This document shows, piece by piece, positions 10,746 to 20,540 of a DNA stretch of 64,000 nt; the stretch's first letter is position 1; each line of letters starts with the position of its first letter. The DNA lies in NCBI GenBank assembly GCA_008360955.1, contig LUCM01007179.1, positions 46,891 through 110,890 of the forward strand, read 5' to 3'. The notes below the pieces were generated by a model that was not told where the DNA came from, searched no databases, and was given only the letters and a program-made list of their open reading frames with translations. The DNA is from Fasciolopsis buskii (taxonomy: Eukaryota > Platyhelminthes > Trematoda > Plagiorchiida > Fasciolidae). A program made the translations under genes and the position numbers.

Positions 10746-11480
10746 TATCTTGAGACGACTAAGACAAAGAGATATCATAGATTCGACGACATTCGAACAA
10801 ATTCGGCCTACGGGAACTACTATTCCGAGATTGTACGGCCTATCCAAATTACACAAAAAGGAGTACCTATGAGGCCTATTCTCGACATGTGCAATTCGCC
10901 GTACCATGCTGTGGCAAAATGGTTAGCTAGGTTACTGGAACCCGTTAGACAGAAGGTAGCAAAACATAGTCTCAAAGACACATTTGAGCTTATCGATTCC
11001 GTAAAAGAACTAAATATGAATGGACGAAGAATGCTTTCTTTAGACGTCACCGCCCTTTTTACCGACGTTCCGATAACGGAGACAATCGAATATCTCTGTG
11101 ACTACATCAAGAACAATGGCTTAGCGACAAGTCTTCCGATAGCAGACTTGAAACAACTATTGTTCTTTTGTACCTACGACGTCCGATTTAAATTCAATAA
11201 TGAAATTTACCGTCAAAAGGACGGCGTAGCGATGGGATCCCCACTCGGTCCGGTCCGCTATTAGCTGACATTTTCATGGCAAAGCTGGAACGTGGACCAC
11301 TCGAGTCGTCAATATAATCGCTCATTTTATACAAGCGTTATGTGGATGACATATGTGTACTCAACCCTCGACGAAAACTAAACAACTGCTGAATGTGTTC
11401 AACTCGGCTCACGCAAATTTGAAATGCACAACAGAGGGAGCTGAACAATGAAATAGCTTTCTTAGATGTACGACTAAGTC
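10740..11480 (+). pseudogene. PLE reverse transcriptase domain
   Basis: The RT would copy element RNA at a nicked target. Visible motifs are 'RPTGTTIPRLYGLSKLHK' (about 10800-10855), then a one-base frame change, 'MRPILDMCNSPYHAVAKWL' from 10869, palm domain A 'MLSLDVTALFTDVP' near 11031-11072, 'FNNEIYRQKDGVAMGSPLGP' up to about 11255 (domain B), a second frame change, and domain C 'YVDD' at 11339-11350. After that come 'IAFLDVRLSRREDGS' and 'RKATW'. Catalytic aspartates of domains A and C are retained. A stop at 11264, stops near 11310 and 11382, and a frame change prevent translation as one chain. Confidence 0.88.
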
Positions 11481-11526
11481 GTCGAGAAGACGGCTCAATT
11501 CGGCGATCAGTACACAGGAAAGCCAC

Positions 11527-12147
11527 ATGGAATGGGCANTCAGAAGAGTATTCACTGAAAATGGTTTCCCAATTAGATTAATCGACAAGATGTTGGAGAC
11601 AGAACAGGAAGTTCCTAGGAGGGCGACGGTGGAGAGAAAGCCGGTACACATATCTCTGCCATTCAAAGGTGACACGCTAGCAGAAATAGCACGACGAAGA
11701 CTGACTAGTGCTATCAATAAGACATTCTACGCAGCCAAGCTTCGTATCGTGTTTAAATCCCACCCCGTAGTGTCATTATGGTTGAAAGACAAAATCCCTG
11801 ATTCTGCAGCCTCGTCTTGTATTTATTCATCCACATGTTCCTGTGAGACAATGTACATCGGCCCCACGACCAGGTGCTTGTCTGAACGCATCCGTGAGCA
11901 GTACCCGGCATGGTTAGGCACTGGAACAATTAAGTCACTTAATAGCGCAGTCGTTTCACATCTAGCACAGACTAACCACACCGTGAATGTGACGCAAGCT
12001 TTCCGGATCCTGTATTAGGTCAGAGGTTAGCAATCCAGGCTGGCAAAGTGTCGCCTCTTAAGCACTGCGGAAGCTGTCGCAATCCGTCTTCACAGTCCTC
12101 CACTTTGTTCTCAAAAACAATTTGTGGTTGCGCTTCAACTCCCTTGG
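11527..12147 (+). pseudogene. PLE thumb and GIY-YIG endonuclease domain
   Basis: The open frame 11527-12018 continues after a probable 30-residue deletion at an ambiguous base (N at 11539). It includes 'VHISLPFKGDTLAEIARR', a pattern common after the PLE RT, then 'IYSSTCSCETMYIGPTTR' (Cys pair plus the YIG half of GIY-YIG) and 'LSERIREQYPAWL', followed by a Ser/His segment. The GIY-YIG nuclease nicks target DNA in this family. In related proteins the residue after YIG is often Arg, and here it is Pro. After a frame change near 12020 the usual tail 'LSTAEAVAIRLHSPPLCSQK' and 'LQLPW' is readable to 12147. Confidence 0.87.
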
Positions 12148-12264
12148 CCCACCCCTCGTTCCAATACAAACCCTAGACAACAAAACAATTAACACCACAA
12201 ATCCCTTCCCCACCCATATTTGTAAATGACTAATCCAATCCTTCCTATAGTGAAAATATTTTGT

Positions 12265-12340
12265 CAAGATATATATAGTAATGTAATGGCATGAGTACGA
12301 ATCACTGAAAACGAGCTTGTTCGCCAACTTGTGTTTTCTC
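12265..12340 (+). repeat. PLE pLTR, 3' copy
   Basis: Direct repeat of 9910-9985 with two differences, ending exactly where the right target duplication begins. It shows that the 3' end of the insertion is intact. Confidence 0.85.
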
Positions 12341-12352
12341 AATCTGATAATT
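12341..12352. repeat. Target-site duplication, right copy
   Basis: Identical to 9851-9862. LINE-A sequence resumes immediately after it. Confidence 0.8.
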
Positions 12353-12990
12353 GTTCAAGTTCAGCGGGTGAGCCCATCTTACCGGCAGGTGGTAAACTTT
12401 ATCCATATCCCTCCGGATAGCCTTAGCGTTTGTCATTCCTAACCCTTTGATGCAATCAGAAAACCTGAGACACGGATTTTCCAACCTACTGGCTATGTTG
12501 TTGACATACAATGGGAAGAGTAGTGGCCCTAAGACAGACCCTTGAGACACCCCACTGTGTAGCAAATCTATGCTTCATAGACACCTGTCGACTCTCATCA
12601 TGAAAGATCTACCCGTTATACTTTTTGTTATCTACATTTTTCACTGTGGCATCCAACCCGAAAGCCTTCACCTTCTGGTCAAGGCGCCTGTGGCCCACGA
12701 ACTAAGGCGACTTCTGAAAGTCCAGATGGCAGACTTCTACTATCTCGCCCCTGTCAATCCTATCTGTTACTTCGTCCAGGAAGCTTATCAAGTTGGTGAA
12801 TCGTGGAGGTTAGTGCGAACAACCATGTTGCATCACCATTACCAAACTGTTAGCCTCCAGGTCATTGATAATCCTGTCGCGAATGGCCATTTCAAGATTT
12901 TTCAGCATGGTGGATATCAGGCCCACCGATGCATAGCTACCACGGTTTTCTCTGTCCCCGCATTTATACATAGCGATTTTCTGTGTTCAT
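12353..12990 (-). pseudogene. LINE-A copy 1: RT domain (catalytic motif lost)
   Basis: On the minus strand this contains the CR1/Jockey RT block 'GVSQGSVLGPLLFPLYVNN' (domain B), followed by 'CLRFSDCIKGLG' at 12446-12470 where the second LINE-A copy has 'LMFADDIKLLG'. The catalytic FADD is therefore FSDC here. Upstream (12690-12790) a broken 'VCHLDFQK' segment marks domain A. Alignment with 31840-32270 is continuous, which confirms the same family. The C-terminal part of this same copy lies across the PLE at 9133-9660. Confidence 0.8.
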
Positions 12991-13385
12991 GACTTTACTT
13001 TCGTTTGTGCTAATTTTAAATTTGGGGATTTGTGATCTCCACGCCCCATATTTTCCGATTACTTGATTTTATCGATAATATGTGGCTCTTTGTTAAGGGC
13101 CCAGTTCAATCCCCACATTTTTGTAATCTCTTTCTATGCGTTGTGATTCCTCATATGCTCATCCAAAAGGAGCTTATGTACTGCAATATAGAAAACCAAA
13201 GCAGTCGGTTCTGGACCAGCCGAGCATGCCAGACGATGAAAGCTTAAGTCATTCAGGTTTATGTCACGCCAAAAGGTTACTAGTTAACGGTTTACTTGTC
13301 CGCTTGCTTGAGTGTCGTCTGTATTTGACCGTTTTTTGTTTATGAATGCTTGGGCAATGTAGATGACTCCGACAAGGGACGTTTT

Positions 13386-13652
13386 TTACTGTGGCCGTAT
13401 GGATTCCAAAATCTCTTCTGGAGCTTGGTCTAGGACTGCAGTAGTGAGACGCATGGCTTTCAGCCTGCTGTAGGTGTACAGTACACACCCATTGCCGGAA
13501 CCATTCTTCTGAACGGTTCTAAATATGTCCATTCTGTGAATATCCAGCTGTAAATAGAGGATACCTAGGCGCACCCAGGTCTCGGTTAAGCAGATCACCA
13601 AGGCTCTACACTGGGCTGCGAGGGTTCGGAAGTCAAACGGTCCGAGGCCCAA
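13386..13652 (-). pseudogene. LINE endonuclease, N-terminal part
   Basis: The 88-codon minus-strand frame reads 'FRTLAAQCRALVICLTETWV', then 'DIFRTVQKNGSGNGCVLYTY'. This matches the start of an apurinic-type LINE endonuclease: the TETW motif with catalytic Glu, followed by a Gly-rich strand and 'LY.Y'. It sits upstream (on the minus strand) of the LINE-A RT with a gap of about 400 bp (12990-13386) where the rest of the nuclease should be but is unreadable. It may belong to LINE-A copy 1 or to a neighbouring element. Confidence 0.65.
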
Positions 13653-13679
13653 GCTTGGAGTTTTGGTGCAGATGCAACT

Positions 13680-14760
13680 GCTTGCATCAACTTATATGGC
13701 GTCTTTGTTTATAGACTGCTGGCGTGTGAAATGAACTGGTTGGGGTTCATTCGAAGGAGGTTCAGCCAAAGACTCGCTGCACGTCATGCAAACCTCTAGG
13801 GCAAGTGCATCTTGGCCTCTGCTTTGCTTGTTGCTGTCATCTTTTGTGGAGCCGGCAACCTTTGGATTTTGGACCCCAAATGTCTTCTGGTGGCTTGGTC
13901 ATGTTATTCAGCAAGAATACGGCTGGGACTGCTTTGGCCTCATAAGAGCTGTTCACGCATTCTGGGGCCACAATCAGGCCTACATCCGTGCAAATGCACG
14001 TCGAACCGGGGAATACATTTTCAGGCATACCACTTCTCCACTAATGTTCTGCCGGGGAGACTGAGGGATATGTGGTCCTACTAGCCCTGGCTGAGGAATG
14101 GTCGTTATATTCGACGCAGTCTACTGATTCCATAGACCACTAGACAGACCATTTTGAGGCCATATGATTCCATCATTCACCTTCTTTCAGATCGCAACTC
14201 TTTCGGCAGTCGTCCGTCGAACCCTCCTACCCATGTGAAAAATGCTTTAGTTTCCTCCCGGCTTAGCGTTCCACTGCCTATATCGCATAGAGCACGGGGC
14301 TTCTGGCCTGGGGCGCACCTCCGAGCAAATCCAGATTATTTCGGCTGTCGACAGTGCTTTTCTCATATCTGCCAGTCATTCCAGTGTTGCCACGATTAAC
14401 CTAGTGTTTTGGGCAAGCTCTGTATATCTGATCTTTGTCGGAGGCTCGGGCGTCACCGAAAAGACGGCTATTATCAACGTCTTATTATCCAACTTTTGGA
14501 ATGTGCCCCTGTCTTCGGCGTTTTATTCAGACGACAATGGCGTGGCAGATTCGATAATACTGAATACAACAACGGAATCGATAGATGCACCAGCGTCCCG
14601 CTTCTTCCTCAGGGTCACGGTTGACTGATTTCTGCCTCTTTTCCTGAAAACGTCCAACCAGGCGGTTGCGGTGGACGCAATTCCAACATCTTTCGTCCCC
14701 GGGGCCTTTGTAAACAACCGACGCGATTGTGTCGAAGCGTGCACCAATTGTGCATAAAAG
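13680..14760 (-). pseudogene. Possible LINE ORF1 remnant
   Basis: On the minus strand, broken frames run from 14747 to about 13800. One (14523-14747) is basic and Ser/Thr-rich and a later frame reads 'LDNKTLIIAVFSVTPEPPTK'. Position directly upstream of an endonuclease start suggests an ORF1. I see no zinc knuckle or RRM motif, so this is positional inference. Confidence 0.35.
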
Positions 14761-15560
14761 GTTGATTGTCCTAAATTTGGAAGTAAGGCTCTGTTTTATT
14801 TTCTATTAAATCCATGGTAACGTCGGTTGAGTTGGTTTCGCGATCAAAACCGTGACCCAAATTCTAAAAGTCATTTTGGTTTTCCTTTTGTGCTCACTTG
14901 TGTGTTATTGCTGTTTGGGGGTAGTAGTTTTTAGTCAATTCTGTCCAGCTTTCTTTAAATTGACTTTAAAATGTGTTCCAACAATCGGCGTGTATCCGTT
15001 ATGGTCAGGCGATTGTCACTGTTGCCGTGCCACCTAGTTGTAAGTTTGCTGCATCCCGTGTTAGGAGTTTCCGGGCGATTCGTAGCCAAAGTTGAGTCGT
15101 AAATTCTACGACACCAGATTATAGGCTTAACAGACATAATTGTACACACAAACTCCAAATAAACGATCACAAAGACTCGAAATGAGAGCCTATGTGGATG
15201 CAAAGAACTGTCAACGTGGTTCGTGCGATTCACCGAACTGTGAGATTCAGAATCGCGTGATGAGCAAAAATGACGAAACTCAAGAAAATAAAAACATGTA
15301 TAAGATAAAGGAAGAAGTTCATTTGTGTAATCATGATGCAAAAGGTATTTTTCGGAGTATATGTCTCAGCCGTGCGTTACACCGCCCGCCGAAATCCTTC
15401 CAAACCGAGCAAATCAACTTTTAGAAATTGGGGCACGGCTTCATCTCCAGCAACTTAATTCCTGCTGTTAGTGCACAATTCTTTCAAAGACTGCTTGCAA
15501 ATTCGCTTGTGGAGCATTCTCCACTGAATTAGATTTCCATGCTTAAATGTTCCAAGCACC
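14761..15560. other. No recognisable gene
   Basis: A minus-strand frame at 14955-15341 and a plus-strand frame at 15140-15424 overlap, and neither has recognised motifs. Nothing can be assigned. Confidence 0.45.
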
Positions 15561-15580
15561 AGAGTTACAGCGTCTCCGCA

Positions 15581-15606
15581 GTAATAAAAAAAATAATAAT
15601 AATGTG
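15581..15606. repeat. A-rich/ATA microsatellite
   Basis: A short run of AATAAT and A bases. On the minus strand it reads (ATT)n-T(n) and could be the 3' tail of the minus-strand LINE-B that starts upstream, though that is inference. Confidence 0.6.
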
Positions 15607-15829
15607 TATTTCTCGGTTTGCAAGATCAAATTTCTACAAGGATAATGCACAGGAAATGTAAATAATACCAAGTTAATGAGATGAGGGAATGGAAGCAACC
15701 TTGAGTTATTGCAAAAGCACACTAGAAAGTGAAATGAGATGCTGCAGGACAATGGGGAAAGTACAGGCATGCCAATGAAATGCAAAAAATAGAAAACCAA
15801 TTTTTCAAGACCAAAAAGGGTTTCTTGGG

Positions 15830-16560
15830 ACTGTTTGCGAGCAGCGGACTGCGAGTCATTTTGTGTTTAAGTGCGCCAAAGGTGCTCATTGCTGACGTAA
15901 AGCATAAACGGAGCCCAATGGCGGATGTCGAGATTCGGCAGGAGTTCTTAAAAGTCAGAAGCGTTACGTAATGGGTAGAAACGTTGAGCTAAGAGGATGA
16001 CAAGCAATGGTAATACGGTAATTGGAAAGGAAGCGATCAAAACCAGGCGGAACTTCAGATAAATAGGTTAAGACAGGTATTCGATAGCAAATGGCTAAAA
16101 AAGTGTTGAGGGTGAAGGAAGACTGATAAGATTGTCTCATGCTATCTGGAGGAAATTTGTTAAGCTTCAGGTGCGGAACTCCCAAGAATAAGGATTATAT
16201 TTACATACGGATGTCGGTAATCTCTACTGGGAGGTGCACAATATAAGAGAACTTTTGTAAGAATACACATTAATTCGTTAGCCAATATAGTCCTGTATGC
16301 TGTCAATTTTGTTGTCGCAGCTTTTGATCTTAATCGGCAGTACGATTTGGGAGTATGAGGTGCGCAAGCCGTTCCGGAGACGGTTTCGCCCAATTGCAAA
16401 GATGCGAGTTGAGATATCCAATGCGATAAGCGGCGTAGTTTCGGTTGAACGGGCCACAACTCAGGCGCCAGTTCTGGCTAACAGGTTCCCAACAAGAATG
16501 ATGGGATAGCAGATATGGAATCGTCCTTAAGAGAACAAAACCGGTGGCAGCACTTCTACT
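15830..16560. repeat. Dispersed block R1, copy 1
   Basis: Collinear with 23870-24600 in the same orientation. Anchors are an identical 17-mer at 15918/23957 and a shared 'TGTCGCAG..TTTGA.CTTA' at 16313/24377. Both copies lie downstream of the C-terminus of a minus-strand LINE (LINE-B here, LINE-C at the other site). It could be a shared 3' UTR module or an independent element. No coding pattern is conserved between the copies. Confidence 0.6.
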
Positions 16561-17040
16561 TCGGATGCGAGATCTGAAACGCAAGAGAGAGGAGTAGTCT
16601 GGCCTGGGTGCCAGGTTGGGGTTCTGGTGATTATTGGATCGCGACAAAATGCTTGCAACATAGCGCATCTATTCCGTGAAATTTGATAACAACGGTAGTA
16701 GTTTAATGGGTATTCGAAGGTTTGGGGCTACCAAGAACGAACTGTTCAGCCTTGCCAAGCCAGTAAAGAAGAAAAGGTGACATGAATAGCGAGGAGCATA
16801 CAGGATGAAAGTGTTTTAAATCAAAAATATGATGAGAGCATGGATCCCTCAAGATGTACGTTGAAATTTTCTTCAGCCAACATTGATAGAAGCTCGTGTT
16901 AGTTGCTTAAGCCGCTGGTTAGGTAGATACACCACAACAAGGGAGGTCAGAAGTGCATTAGTGGGGACGTGCGATAAAGCGAGGAAGTAAGAGGTAAAGC
17001 CGAGTTCCAGATGATGAACTCAGTAAACATTCGGTCACGA

Positions 17041-17580
17041 ACTAAAATTCTAACCCATTTTCGTAAGCCCTATCCATTCCAATGTTAGCTCGTGTCAAGT
17101 TAACTGAGAGCGAGACACCAAGTGACCTTGCCAGCTGGTATTTGGACAGGACTGAATCTGGGCACGACCGCAGGGAACTAGGGAGTTTGTTCCACAATTT
17201 AGAGTAGGCAGCTGTGAAGAATTTATCCTTAATCGATAGTCGAGTCAAGGGTATTCTTAACGAGCAGTATCTACTACGATAACGGGGACTACCAGCGTTG
17301 TGTGTGACGTAGGAGAATGGACATTATTACGGCAAAGATTAAAGAGAAATACAAGGTCTAATTTAACTCGACGAATCCACAATGGTTCAAGTCCAAGCAG
17401 CTCGCATCTGGCCCTATAGTTTAGGCTAGATGAGGGACCTAGGAGATTTCTAGTGTATGCACGCTGCACATTCTCGATTGCAATTCGATCGACTGTACGC
17501 ATATGCTTAAAGATAATCGGGCGATACTCGAGGTGGGGCCGAGCATGGAACTTGAAGGTGATAATTCTTCAGTCATGAGT
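17041..17580 (-). pseudogene. LINE-B copy 1: C-terminal domain
   Basis: Two frames (17042-17248 and 17257-17502) carry the family's tail: 'ARPHLEYRPIIFKH', 'ENVQRAYTRNLLG', 'LNYRARCELLGLEPLWIRR', 'LSIKDKFFTAAYSKLWNKL' and 'NLTRANIGMDRAYENGLEF'. The same peptides occur in one continuous 215-codon frame in copy 2 at 48036-48683, so the break near 17250 is a copy-specific frameshift. This domain follows the RT in CR1/Jockey-type LINEs. Confidence 0.85.
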
Positions 17581-17819
17581 GCGGAATGCCCTCAAGACCA
17601 TTGTGGCGGTTCTCTTAGCTATAGCGGTCTGATGGTGAGCCTGCTCGTGGAAGTTGAAAGAGCAGGATTATTGTAACCCTAAGTCATTAACTGCATGTGA
17701 TACAAGAATTGGCATGCCGTTTATGCAGAGGGCGCCCGGAGGAACATGAAATCTGTGGTACTGGAGAACCTTTGTCAGCACAAAAATTCACAGGCCATTT
17801 GGAACATCAATTATCAAGA

Positions 17820-18250
17820 GACTCTAGGTCTTCATTGATAGGTGCAAGAGTGGAACTAAATAAAGCAGCTTCACAAGAGTAGATGATTTCAGTGTCATCG
17901 GCGAACAAGAATGGTGTGCCATGACGAATAACTTTAAAATATCAATAATGTATAGTAGGAGTAGGGAAGGACCTAAGACGCTCCCCTGATTGACCCCACT
18001 GGTAATAGCAGAGGGCTGGGAGAAACAACCGTTAATATTGACCACCTGAAGGCAAACAGATAGGTGGGATGATAGCCAAGATAAGAGCGGATTTCTTATT
18101 CCATAAGTCCTAATTTGGCCAGAAGTCGGGAGTGGGAAACGCAGTCAAATGCCTTTGACATGTCTAAAAAGATTGTGAACATCGACCAGTGGGAATCAGC
18201 ACTTCGTTTAACCAAGTTTAAGGAGTCAACCTGAGGGAGCCGTGTTGGGA
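17820..18250 (-). pseudogene. LINE-B copy 1: RT catalytic core
   Basis: On the minus strand, domain A reads 'FLDMSKAFDCVSHSRLLAK' around 18115-18175, domain B 'TSGVNQGSVLGPSLLLLYI' around 17940-18010, and domain C 'FLFADDTEIIYS' around 17885-17908. The catalytic Asp residues of A and C are present. In most relatives domain B begins GVPQGS, and here it is GVNQGS. A stop or frame change separates A from B and B from C, so the core cannot be translated in one piece. Confidence 0.85.
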
Positions 18251-18299
18251 GGGGCTGATAAGGTTGTGCTTAGTAGGGAATTTAACCAGCTGTTATTTA

Positions 18300-19800
18300 C
18301 CAATCTTTTCCTTAAGCCTGGATGTAACTGGAGTGCGGTTAGTGAAGCGAACGTCTTCAGGTTCATGCATAAAACCATTTTGTGGTGTGGAACAATAATA
18401 GAGGTCTTCCACTGTCACGGAAAGCAGCGCCAGACATGAAGAGTGAGAACATATTTAAGAAGAGCAGTAGAAGATTTGGACCAGTGGTGCGAAATAGGCT
18501 GGTGGGATGCCATCAGGATCAGGCCTGTGAGATAGACTGGCATATTTCATCACTTCGATGATGCCAGCGACATCGAATAAAATGGAGGATAATCTAGACG
18601 AAGTTACCATGGGGTAGATTTCAGAAAGTGGCCGCTTGTCGGTAATGAGATTAGAAGAGAAATATGTTGACTGCTTCTGCGATGTCTACAGGGGACCCCA
18701 TACGTAAGCTAGTAAATATGATGAGGTTCGAAATAGTTGACAATTTGGGCTGCGAGCGAACTTCGAAAATGTAGGAAGTCTTCCGAGCTGGGTTAGGCGA
18801 CCCATGGGCAAGCATTTCCTGACTACATCTCTAATTCCCTTTTGCAAGCTTTTGACTTGCATTAAGAGCGAGGAGTCTCCCGTTCTATTGAAGATTTCTG
18901 GGTTTTCAAAAGCTCCTCCTGGAGCCGACAAACCCTACTAGGCCTCTTGGGTTTATGTTGAGTGATCGGAGTGGACAGCCAATTAATAGTTAAACGAAGT
19001 TTTGCCCAAAGGTCGTCTGCTGCACTCTGCGGGGTCAGGCGATAAAAAGAAACCGGACCCATCAAGGGTTCGTGGAGCGTCAGGGATTGCGTCCCAACGA
19101 GTCGACATATGAGAAGAAACGGTATGTTGGATACACATGGGTGAAGTAGGTTTGCCACTGAGAGGGAAGCCACACTTGCCCATTTTGCGGTCACCCGCGG
19201 GGAAGAGTTTTAGCACTGAAACCATAACATTAGGAGTGCTATGCGCAAAAACTAGATCCAAGATATTATGGAACCTTGTGGGAGTAGTCACATGCTAAGT
19301 CCATCCCTCAGCCTGCGTTTCAAACACTAATTCGGCTAGGGTAGGTGGAGCGGATAAATAGAACCAAAAAATTTTAGGGGAATCGAAGTCAACTGCAATT
19401 ATCTTGTGGCTACAGGGGAGATCAGAAAGATAAAGGAAGGCTTGGGTGAGACGAGAAATATCGGAACTATTTGGGTTTGTGGCCGGTGTACACATAATGT
19501 GTGGATTGGGAGCTCGGGTAGTTGCATCAGAAGCCAAATGGCGTCAGGAATAGAACCAAGAAGTGGATGATGGAGAATGAAAGCTTTGTGTCTGCTTCAC
19601 GTAGGCCAGGCAACCCCCTCCTCCACGATTTGATCTTTTGGTTTGGTAGGGCGTGTAACCCACCAACGAAAAAGACGGAGAGGATCTGTGGTCTGTTAGC
19701 CAAATCTCTGTTATCAAGATAGTATCGTAAGAGTCTTAGCAGCCTTACGTTGAGTCAGTGAGCGGGAGTTCAATAGCAGTAGGAAACATTCACTGGAACG
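18300..19800 (-). pseudogene. LINE-B copy 1: endonuclease and linker
   Basis: Minus-strand frames give 'LNSRSLTQRKAAKTL' (start of the nuclease, near 19750), 'SNRGGGGCLAYVKQ' near 19600, 'IIAVDFDSPKIFW' near 19370 (equivalent to the GDFN strand of apurinic-type LINE nucleases), and 'TRFHNILDLVFAHS' near 19250 (the TR...LDLVF segment). The linker then contains a 'DPDGIP' motif near 18510 that usually precedes the RT. It is interrupted by several stops. Its start lies at the junction with the RTE at about 19800-19835, so the first strand of the nuclease and all of ORF1 are missing. Confidence 0.78.
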
Positions 19801-19834
19801 CTTAAGTTCACATGATATACTTCACTCACTTTAA

Positions 19835-20540
19835 AATATTTTGTCTTGTGCACTAGTGCGCTCAATTCTTTCGTTCGGTTGTGAGGTATGGAGTATGAAT
19901 GTCGGCGATGTTCGTCGGCTACGAGTATTTGACCACCGATGCATACGTCCTATGGCTGGGATTGGATGGAGTTACCGAGTGAGTAGTGTGGAGATAAGGA
20001 ATCTAGTACTAGGCGCCGGCTAGGAAAATACCTTGTTTCATGGTACAAAAATTAGCAGACTACGTTGGTTGGGTGATGCGTTGCGTATGTCCAACACTCG
20101 TTTACCATACCGTCTCCTATTTTGTGTTCTTCCTAAGGAATGGAAGACGTCATGTGGAGGCCAACAGACAACGTGGCAACGTGGGATGAGAGAATGTACA
20201 ACGAACTTAGGTAAATTAAATATCTCGCCCTCGTGGTTGCGTCCCGAAAGACTCGTCAACTAGCTAGTTGGTGAAGGATATGGCAGTGAACCGTGAACAG
20301 TGCCGATTGTGTTGTTAATTTCTGTCGAAACATGATGATTTATTGGGTGCATTTTTACAGTTACTTTGTGTTTTGTGTGTTGGCTGCAGCAGGGTCTTAT
20401 CTTTCCCCGCAGGTATTGGTCCACTCGCTGTTCCTCTTGGATAATCAAACTTCTTATAGAAACATGTAACTCTGGGAAAATGCAGCGGTCCTTGAGGCTT
20501 GTCTTGCTGATTATCATTGAACGATGATGATGATGAATCA
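19835..20540 (+). mobile_element. RTE-1 LINE, copy 1 (3' end)
   Basis: Plus-strand frames 19841-20023 and 20033-20263 carry the RTE C-terminus: 'VRSILSFGCEVWSM', 'VRRLRVFDHRCIRPMAGIGW', 'SRLRWLGDALRMSNTRLPYR', 'CGGQQTTWQRGMRECTTNL'. The 3' UTR (20270-20530) matches 30880-31105 and 35420-35640. The element ends with GATGATGATGATGA, the short tandem tail typical of RTE elements. It is 5'-truncated at about 19835, where it abuts LINE-B head to head. Confidence 0.88.
20519..20537 (+). repeat. RTE tail microsatellite (ATG)n
   Basis: The ATG/GAT repeat ends the RTE-1 3' UTR. The copies near 31100 and 35630 end in degraded versions of the same tail. Confidence 0.8.

Larger units (their letters stand above)
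9859..12340 (+). mobile_element. Penelope-like retroelement inserted in LINE-A
   Basis: This is a nearly complete but dead PLE. From left to right it has a 55-bp perfect inverted repeat around a 47-nt loop, a pLTR-type repeat (9910-9985), an N-terminal coding region (9987-10745), an RT (about 10740-11480), a GIY-YIG endonuclease (about 11527-12147), an untranslated tail, and a second pLTR copy (12265-12340). A 12-bp target duplication flanks it. RT plus a C-terminal GIY-YIG nuclease and terminal repeats with a partly inverted 5' end are hallmarks of the Penelope group. It is interrupted by frameshifts near 10850, 11265 and 12020, and two blocks of coding sequence appear deleted (near 10741 and 11539). 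Confidence 0.9.
16790..19800 (-). mobile_element. LINE-B copy 1 (CR1/Jockey-like), lacking ORF1
   Basis: On the minus strand this runs endonuclease (19300-19800), EN-RT linker (18300-19290), RT (17820-18250), C-terminal domain (17041-17580) and the beginning of the 3' UTR (to at least 16790). The 3' UTR and C-terminus match the copy at 47784-48620. Its 5' end directly meets a plus-strand RTE at about 19835. Several stops and frameshifts make it inactive although the RT catalytic residues survive. Confidence 0.82.

Noticed and set aside
10740..12150. PLE RT and GIY-YIG as a functional gene
   Set aside because: At least three frame changes, an in-frame stop and two apparent deletions separate the domains, so no complete protein can be made from this copy.
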